Origin: Actinomycetes bacterium
GTDB lineage: Bacteria > Actinomycetota > Actinomycetes > Actinomycetales > Microbacteriaceae
NCBI GenBank assembly: GCA_029779645.1
Contig: JAKPAC010000042.1
Coordinates: forward strand, 29,427-93,426
Direction of reading: 5' to 3'
Length of the DNA stretch: 64,000 nt
Shown here: positions 59,240 through 64,000 of the stretch, in pieces
Layout of the letters: each line of letters starts with the position of its first letter
Position numbering within the stretch: position 1 is the first letter of the stretch
Position numbers and translations under genes: made by a program
Notes under the pieces: generated by a model
Seen by the model: the letters and a program-made list of their open reading frames with translations, nothing else
The model's database searches: none
Told to the model about the DNA's origin: nothing

Positions 59240-59262
59240 ATGTGCCACAGTCTGTGGCACAT
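59240..59262. repeat. Palindrome A: 11-bp perfect arms
   Basis: ATGTGCCACAG (59240-59250), central T, CTGTGGCACAT (59252-59262). The one-base centre favours a dimeric protein-binding site over an RNA hairpin. Confidence 0.9.
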
Positions 59263-59283
59263 TTCCGCCGAATACGTGGGCGT

Positions 59284-59314
59284 CGAGATGTCCCACAAGC
59301 TGTGGGACATCTCG
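59284..59314. repeat. Palindrome B: 14-bp perfect arms sharing palindrome A's core
   Basis: CGAGATGTCCCACA (59284-59297), AGC, TGTGGGACATCTCG (59301-59314). Both palindromes contain ATGT-S-CCACA; their centres are 48 bases apart, roughly four and a half helical turns. Confidence 0.9.
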
Positions 59315-59337
59315 CTTCCCACCAGTTTGACCAGCCG

Positions 59338-59460
59338 TCAGCACTCGATTCCGTGCATTCGAAGGATCCCCTCGACGCTTTCACCGGCGTCGAGGGCCGA
59401 GCGTACGATGCCTCGAGTCGCCGTGTCGTGGATCGAGAGAAGCAATCTCTTGCCCTCCAT
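59338..59460 (-). CDS. Possible 40-aa small ORF near the transposition module
   Basis: ATG 59460 to a stop at 59338-59340. The peptide has a balanced composition (contains SIHDTATRGIVRSALDAGES and ends HGIEC) unlike arginine-rich shadows, and could be the remnant of a larger gene. No strong ribosome site and no family recognised. Confidence 0.25.
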   Translation of the reverse strand: MEGKRLLLSIHDTATRGIVRSALDAGESVEGILRMHGIEC

Positions 59461-59719
59461 CTGGGCGGTGGGCCTAGATCGCACGATAGACGGCTGCGTG
59501 GTCGTCGGCGTAGACGAGATACTGGTGTCGGACCGGCGCCATCAGCTTCATCGGAGGGGTCGACATCGTGATCCGACCGGGTAGTCCCGCGTTCGTTGGC
59601 CCGAGGGTCGATGAGGGGAAGTAAGCAGCTTCCCAGGAATGACTACCTGGTCGAGGTTGCTCGGCGCGGCGTCGACCTTGACGAGCCGCAATCGCGACGA
59701 GGCGGCAAGCTATGGATGG

Positions 59720-61018
59720 CTATTCCCGCACCGCGCGCGTGCCGTCGCAGTACGGGCAGCCAAGTCCCTTCGTCACTCGGGCTCGGATCGGAGCCTCCCA
59801 CCGATGCCCGCTCCGGCACCGCCATTTGACGCGTCGGCTCGAGTTGGCGCCGACATGGTTGGGGTCGCCGGCATTGCGACCACGAGTCTTGTCCCACTCC
59901 CGGGCGAGGTCGGGGTGAGTTGTTCGGAGGTCTGTATGCCCCGGCCACGCTCGCTGGCCAGCGCAGTAAGGGCACCCGCTCATGGCAAGGCCCCGCGTGG
60001 AGGGGCTTGCCTCCCACATATGGCCCTCGTCGCAGGCCCACCACGCGTTCCTTGACATCCCGCGCGTCTCCCATGGGCTGCGCGTGTGGTCGTTCAGCCC
60101 CCAGGCCCATTCAGCAACGGCACTTGGATTTCGCTGCACCCAGAGCGGGTAGGGGGCCGTGACATCGATGATCGCCGCAGCATCCACGACGTCTAGTGGA
60201 ATGTACAACGACGCGAAACGGGTAGGCCTTGTTACGCGACGAGTCGGCCGCAGCCACAGCACAATCCTCTCGATCAAGAGGTCGGCGAGACCGTCGACCG
60301 GTGGGATGTCATCTGCAATGGCGGCGCGGAGGTCCTTAGCTGACGACATCCGCCATCGCTCGACCGTCGTCTTGTCAGAGAGGACTTCGAGGATGGCGAC
60401 GGTCACGGGGTACAGCAATGCGCGGCCAAGGATCTCGCGGTTGTCGGCGCTCACGCCTCGCGTCAGTAGCGAGCCGTGCGGCCTGGTCAGGACTGCGTCG
60501 TCGCGCACCATTTCCCACACTCGCGCATGAAGTTGTGCAGAGACGCGGCCGGCGGTAACCAACCGCCGGAACCCATGTTCGGCGTGCGCTTGAGTGGGAT
60601 CGAGCGGAAGGACCGGCTGCGACGCGGGTGGGGTGCCTGGACCGGCCCATACCATCTGACCAGGATGCCGAAGGCACCAGTTCTCGCGATCATGTGGGAT
60701 TTGCTCCACGCGTTCGCCAGCGCCGCATAGCCGGCAGAGGAATCGCTCAGGATAAGCCCCCTCGGGGTCCGGCTGCGCGTGCCCTTTCAATCTTGCGTAG
60801 TGACCAGGGGGCCGCCCCGCGCCAGCTTCAACGATTGCTGCGGCCGCGCCCTCGACGGCCCAGACACGGTTCAGGTAGGGCTGCGCCCGGGTGGTCAGTC
60901 CCCGCTCGGCGATCTCGAGCGGTACCCCCGCGGCTTCGCACTGGCGCCGCAGGTACGAGTGCGGCGACTCGAGCCTGTGCCACTTGGGGCGGACTGCCCA
61001 TGCGAGATCACTCGTCAC
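59720..61018 (-). CDS. tniQ: TniQ-family target-selection protein with extra C-terminal zinc ribbons
   Basis: A 432-residue TniQ/TnsD-like protein that would choose the insertion site. The N-terminal TniQ part opens WHRLESPHSYLRRQCEAAGVP and has a zinc knuckle with C95, C98, C115 and H118 (FLCRLCGAG ... WCLRHPGQ). The last 110 residues carry two DUF4379-like treble-clef units: NAWWACDEGHMWEAS ... GCPYC and KWRCRSGHRWEAPI ... GCPYC. The GTG start at 61018 overlaps the tniB stop. Zinc ribbons of this type are known from endonuclease-like and phage/mobile proteins and could contribute DNA recognition. Their presence on TniQ is unusual. Confidence 0.85.
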   Translation of the reverse strand: MTSDLAWAVRPKWHRLESPHSYLRRQCEAAGVPLEIAERGLTTRAQPYLNRVWAVEGAAAAIVEAGAGRPPGHYARLKGHAQPDPEGAYPERFLCRLCGAGERVEQIPHDRENWCLRHPGQMVWAGPGTPPASQPVLPLDPTQAHAEHGFRRLVTAGRVSAQLHARVWEMVRDDAVLTRPHGSLLTRGVSADNREILGRALLYPVTVAILEVLSDKTTVERWRMSSAKDLRAAIADDIPPVDGLADLLIERIVLWLRPTRRVTRPTRFASLYIPLDVVDAAAIIDVTAPYPLWVQRNPSAVAEWAWGLNDHTRSPWETRGMSRNAWWACDEGHMWEASPSTRGLAMSGCPYCAGQRAWPGHTDLRTTHPDLAREWDKTRGRNAGDPNHVGANSSRRVKWRCRSGHRWEAPIRARVTKGLGCPYCDGTRAVRE

Positions 61019-62079
61019 GCGGCCTCGTCAAGGTCGTCCTCGTGGAGGTCATCGAGAGTGATCTTGTGCCGGACCGGCGTCGTGTACCGCAAGTCATCCA
61101 GCACTGCGTACAGCCGCTGGCGTGTGACCCGTTCGTTCCGGCGGGCGGTATCGTCCAGGGTCGCGGCGATCAGCCGCTCGACGATCATTGCCAGAACGGA
61201 GAGCTGGCCAGCCGCAGCCTTGTGGAGGACGGCCGCGTTGCGGGTCAGGAGCCCCGGAGCGTGACCGCACAACGGGAGATTGCGGTCGAAGACAGCCACC
61301 CACCGATGCCACAGCACTCGACCCTCGTCCGTCTTGAGGTCGGTCTTGCGCAGCGTCACCATGTCGCACCGCATGCGGACTTGAAGCCCCTCTCTGCTTC
61401 CGAACGCTTTCCCCCCTCCCAGGTCGATGCCGACAAGTAGGACGGTGGCGGATGCCTCGTTCTGCAGCGCTTTGATGACGCTGGAGGGTTCGCTACCGCC
61501 CAGTCTGTGTGCCTCGTCGATCACCAGCAGTTTGGTGCGATGAGTCTGCAGCATGTCGACCGCCATCTTGCGGAGTCTGTCGGTGTTCGCGTGAAGCGGC
61601 ACGGAGACGGTGGGTGCGAGGAACTCGATGATTTGGGCGAGCAGCGCCTTGCCGGTCGAATGATCGGTCATCTCCGTCCACACCACCGGGACCTCCCCGC
61701 GGTCGACGTAGTCAGGATGGCGGGCGGCGTGCGACTGCTCAGTAGAGCGGGCGAGAAGTAGCGCCAACTCGGTCTTGCCGTAGAACATGGGCGCGGAGAT
61801 CATCAGACCGCGGCGTGAGTTCTTCCGGCGCGGATTTGAGGCGATGAGCTTGGCCAGAATCCGGGCGCCGATGTCCTGCTCTGGTGTTGGCACACGCAGC
61901 GTGAGATGGAGGAAGTCGTCCCGGGCCTGATCGTACGCAGCTCGCTCACTCGCCGGCAGGATGGAATACTCGGCGAACGACAGCGGGGGAGGCGGGGGCG
62001 GGAGAGCAGTGAACGCCTCACGCAGCCCGAGCAGGGTGGTCTTGCGCGCCTGGTGTAGCACCAGAGGTTCGACGATCAC
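61015..62079 (-). CDS. tniB: TniB-like AAA+ ATPase of a Tn5053/Tn7-like transposon
   Basis: A 354-residue ATPase that would connect TniQ at the target to the TniA transposase. The P-loop reads ISAPMFYGKTELALL (K102, T103). Its first glycine is replaced and the classic GxxGxGK spacing is altered. Walker B is intact: KLLVIDEAHRLGG (D188, E189). GTG 62079 lies just after the tniA stop, and its own stop overlaps tniQ, so the three genes are one tightly packed operon. The N-terminal 90 residues are basic and proline rich, as in other TniB/TnsC proteins. Confidence 0.85.
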   Translation of the reverse strand: MIVEPLVLHQARKTTLLGLREAFTALPPPPPPLSFAEYSILPASERAAYDQARDDFLHLTLRVPTPEQDIGARILAKLIASNPRRKNSRRGLMISAPMFYGKTELALLLARSTEQSHAARHPDYVDRGEVPVVWTEMTDHSTGKALLAQIIEFLAPTVSVPLHANTDRLRKMAVDMLQTHRTKLLVIDEAHRLGGSEPSSVIKALQNEASATVLLVGIDLGGGKAFGSREGLQVRMRCDMVTLRKTDLKTDEGRVLWHRWVAVFDRNLPLCGHAPGLLTRNAAVLHKAAAGQLSVLAMIVERLIAATLDDTARRNERVTRQRLYAVLDDLRYTTPVRHKITLDDLHEDDLDEAA

Positions 62080-62081
62080 CT

Positions 62082-63833
62082 TCAGAACTCCTTCACCGTG
62101 ACGATGTCGTACTCGGGCGAGTCCCAGTCGATGTCACCGACATCGGCAGGGTCGGTCCATTTGTCCAGGTCGATCGGCTCCGGTTCTGTCGCGCCGGCAT
62201 CGGACATATATGGCGCGGTTGCGGCGGCGGCGTTGTCGCGGAGGTGGCGATTGCGGGCGCGCTTGTCGCTGCGCTCCCGCCTCTCCATGACATCCAGGAG
62301 CTCCGTCCTCTTCGGGGTCTCGCCTGGTTCACCGGAACCGAATCGTTCGAGTAGCTTCACTGCGGCCTCGGCGGCCATCCACGCCGCCTTGTCTTCGAGC
62401 GCGGTGTCCCAGCACTCGATCCACTCGTCGGTCTCTGGGTGGCGCACCCAGACGGCGTTCGAGTTGTAGGGGTCGTAACTGATCGCAAACTTTCGCGCGC
62501 GAGTCGAGCCCGCCGCTGCCCCGGTGAGTGAGCGGCCACGAAGGTCGGCCAAGAGCGGGGAATCGTAGGTGCGGTTGTTGAACTCGATGCCTTCGTTGCT
62601 GATGACGCGCGGTTTTGAGGGAAGCAGCGCGAAAAAGTCCTCGGCACGGAATGGCAACTGAACGCCAGGCCCGACTTCGAATAGCGCGGAGTACATCTGG
62701 TTCGGCGTCCACTCCCGCCCGGGGAACAACGGTGACTTCAAGCCGCCATGTTGTGTATTCAGGTAGACGGTCGTGATCCATGTCTCGAATGCGAGTCGCA
62801 CCGAGTCGAGCGTGAGCGTCGGAGCATCCCGCTTTCCGCGATTTGCGACTGAGTTGCCGGTAGCGCCGGCGAGCCAACTCGCGAATCCAGACGAGGTCGT
62901 GCCGAAGTTCCGTTCGACGTGGGGCTTCACGGTTGGGCTGTTGGGCGGAGCGAGCACCAAAGTGATCCCGAACGCGCGGCATGCGGCCTCGAACGTGGCT
63001 GAACGGTAGTCGGCGCCTCCGTCGATCGTGATCGCGTGGGGGAAAATCCAGGGAACGGCTAGCGAGTCGTCATCGAGGTAGGGATTCACTCTCTTCATCA
63101 ACTCGACGGGGAGAGTCGTCGAGCCGGATAGCAGTGCTGCTGCCGAGCCCGGAATCGCGCGGCGCCCAACGATGGCGCGGGCTAGCAACAGTGAATGATC
63201 GAAACCGCTCGGAGAATCCGCGTGGATCGCCCACGCCAACGGCACCCTGCTCGCGACGCAGAACAGCACCGTCGCGGTGGGGCGGAATACGTTGCCCTTG
63301 TCATCCCAGACCTGCACATCAAGCTTGGTCGAGTCGATCTCGCAGACCACGCCGAGCCCGAAAGCGTTGCCGGAGAAGTACTGACGGTTGGGGCTGTTGG
63401 AAGCCGTTCGTCGAGTGGTCGCCTTGTCAAAGCTGTATCGGCCAGCGTCGCGTTCGTTGATGTATCCCTGCAGGGAGTTGTCCTTGACAGCACAGATGGA
63501 GTCGCCGGGATACATCGCCTCAAGCATTCGACGGACGAGCACCGCACAGTGCCGCCTCGTCGTGGTCGGCATGTCCCTTCGATCGTCGAGCGCGCGGTCA
63601 ATGACGGCAACCAAGCGCGGATCGGCCTTCGCGATCGCCAGCCGTTTCTTGCTCTTGCGGTGCATTCGAGCGTCCAGGCCCGCCGCACCGTGAGCCTGGT
63701 ACGCGCCCCAAAGGCTGTAGAGCGTGCGTCGCGACCGCGCGAGCGACGTGCCCGCCATCTCGGCGACCTTCGAAGCAATCCGTTGCTCCTGGCTTGTTGC
63801 TCCCGGATCGTACGGCGGGCGGGACTGCTGCAC
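62082..63833 (-). CDS. tniA: TniA-like DDE transposase (Mu/Tn7 B-type)
   Basis: A 583-residue integrase-core transposase. It begins with a helix-turn-helix region (residues about 15-60), then the catalytic core with D167 (CEIDSTKLDV), D271 (TIDGGADYRS) and E307 (NSPTVKPHVE), the last two separated by exactly 35 residues. A C-terminal Mu-type beta-barrel/TniB-interacting region (about 400-480) and an acidic tail follow. The GTG start is only eight bases from a sequence resembling an IS end, so the natural upstream end of the transposon may have been displaced. Lower GC than neighbouring core genes suggests transfer. Confidence 0.88.
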   Translation of the reverse strand: MQQSRPPYDPGATSQEQRIASKVAEMAGTSLARSRRTLYSLWGAYQAHGAAGLDARMHRKSKKRLAIAKADPRLVAVIDRALDDRRDMPTTTRRHCAVLVRRMLEAMYPGDSICAVKDNSLQGYINERDAGRYSFDKATTRRTASNSPNRQYFSGNAFGLGVVCEIDSTKLDVQVWDDKGNVFRPTATVLFCVASRVPLAWAIHADSPSGFDHSLLLARAIVGRRAIPGSAAALLSGSTTLPVELMKRVNPYLDDDSLAVPWIFPHAITIDGGADYRSATFEAACRAFGITLVLAPPNSPTVKPHVERNFGTTSSGFASWLAGATGNSVANRGKRDAPTLTLDSVRLAFETWITTVYLNTQHGGLKSPLFPGREWTPNQMYSALFEVGPGVQLPFRAEDFFALLPSKPRVISNEGIEFNNRTYDSPLLADLRGRSLTGAAAGSTRARKFAISYDPYNSNAVWVRHPETDEWIECWDTALEDKAAWMAAEAAVKLLERFGSGEPGETPKRTELLDVMERRERSDKRARNRHLRDNAAAATAPYMSDAGATEPEPIDLDKWTDPADVGDIDWDSPEYDIVTVKEF

Positions 63834-63840
63834 GGATAGG

Positions 63841-63887
63841 TGACATCTGATCTGGCTTGCCCGGGAGGGCGGCCTGGAAGGATGTCA
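63841..63887. repeat. Inverted repeat flanking the putative IS3-type element start
   Basis: TGACATC (63841-63847) and GATGTCA (63881-63887) are perfect inverted copies on either side of GC-rich sequence just before the transposase start. IS3-family ends commonly begin with TGA. The exact terminus could be 63841 or TGATCTGG at 63847. Confidence 0.4.
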
Positions 63888-63889
63888 TT

Positions 63890-64000
63890 GTGCCCAAGCC
63901 CTATCCCACCGAGTTCCGTGACGACGTCGTGCGCGTTGCGCGGGGCCGTGAGCCCGGAGTCACGATCGAGCAGATCGCGAAAGACTTCGGCGTCCACCCG
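63890..64000 (+). CDS. IS3-family transposase orfA, N-terminal fragment (continues beyond window)
   Basis: GTG 63890 with AAGG upstream opens a frame reading PKPYPTEFRDDVVRVARG, then GVTIEQIAKDFGVHP, running off the right edge after 37 codons. This is the helix-turn-helix of IS3-type OrfA proteins (PKxYPxEFRxDVVxVA ... IAKDFGI). The orfB catalytic part lies outside the window. It is divergent from tniA. Confidence 0.8.
   Translation, partial: MPKPYPTEFRDDVVRVARGREPGVTIEQIAKDFGVHP

Larger units (their letters stand above)
59155..59719. other. 565-base region between the giant gene and tniQ
   Basis: No well-supported gene. Contains the two palindromes below and a weak minus-strand small ORF (59338-59460). 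No T-tract terminator is seen after the giant gene. Confidence 0.6.
59720..63840 (-). mobile_element. Tn5053/Tn7-like transposition module (tniA-tniB-tniQ)
   Basis: Three overlapping minus-strand genes in the canonical A-B-Q order. Terminal inverted repeats and target duplications were not identified, so only the gene core is given. In this transposon class cargo usually lies beyond tniQ, which would place the giant surface-protein gene in the possible cargo region. That remains inference. Confidence 0.7.

Noticed and set aside
59192..59584. 130-codon plus-strand ORF through the two palindromes
   Set aside because: Its N-terminal part just translates the palindromes and no family or ribosome site supports it.

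Overview
The window comes from a very GC-rich actinobacterium, most likely a member of Microbacteriaceae. The evidence is strong G/C third-position bias, many GTG starts with GTGA stop-start overlaps, single-copy actinobacterial families (PerM, monomeric isocitrate dehydrogenase, a sigma factor carrying its own anti-sigma-like tail, an LAxTG-anchored surface protein), and the gene order pcrA/uvrD ... sucC-sucD ... perM-purN-purH, which resembles Mycobacterium tuberculosis Rv0949-Rv0957. No species can be named from the sequence alone.

Bases 1-4842 hold the end of a MutT1-like phosphatase and a pstSCAB phosphate importer preceded by a good PHO box. Bases 4900-12450 are small housekeeping and stress genes: aminodeoxychorismate lyase, an MmpL exporter coupled to a UV-damage glycosylase and divergent from a MarR regulator, tRNA-Lys, an old-yellow-enzyme reductase, and a second MarR regulator divergent from a 75-residue orphan. 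Bases 12500-18720 are one-carbon metabolism: glyA-folD behind a ZTP riboswitch, then a membrane-anchored sigma factor translationally coupled to purU. Bases 18780-26064 hold small membrane proteins, nagB, a lipoprotein, an L,D-transpeptidase, monomeric isocitrate dehydrogenase and a GNAT acetyltransferase.

Bases 26087-31900 (minus strand) carry a heterodimeric ABC exporter and an alkylation-repair pair (ogt and an Ada-AlkA fusion). Bases 32114-48659 are the purH/purN/perM and sucD/sucC/pcrA block. It is interrupted by a large membrane hydrolase, a repeat-rich spacer with two copies of a 65-bp palindromic element, a TetR regulator, a short-chain dehydrogenase, an orphan LigD-type polymerase, an SRPBCC protein and an SseB-like protein.

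From about 49200 the window becomes accessory DNA. A single 3,130-residue secreted protein built of DUF11 repeats ends in an LAITG sorting signal. It is followed by two near-perfect palindromes sharing a core, a three-gene Tn5053/Tn7-like transposition module (tniA-tniB-tniQ, minus strand; TniQ carries extra C-terminal zinc ribbons), and the start of an IS3-type transposase at the right edge.

Themes: folate/formyl/purine metabolism recurs (pabC, glyA, folD, purU, purN, purH, ZTP riboswitch), as does DNA repair (UV glycosylase, Ogt, Ada-AlkA, LigD-type polymerase, PcrA). The most unusual parts are the 65-bp repeat pair, the palindrome pair next to the transposition module, the zinc-ribbon TniQ, the giant surface protein and the fused sigma factor. 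No CRISPR array or prophage was seen.
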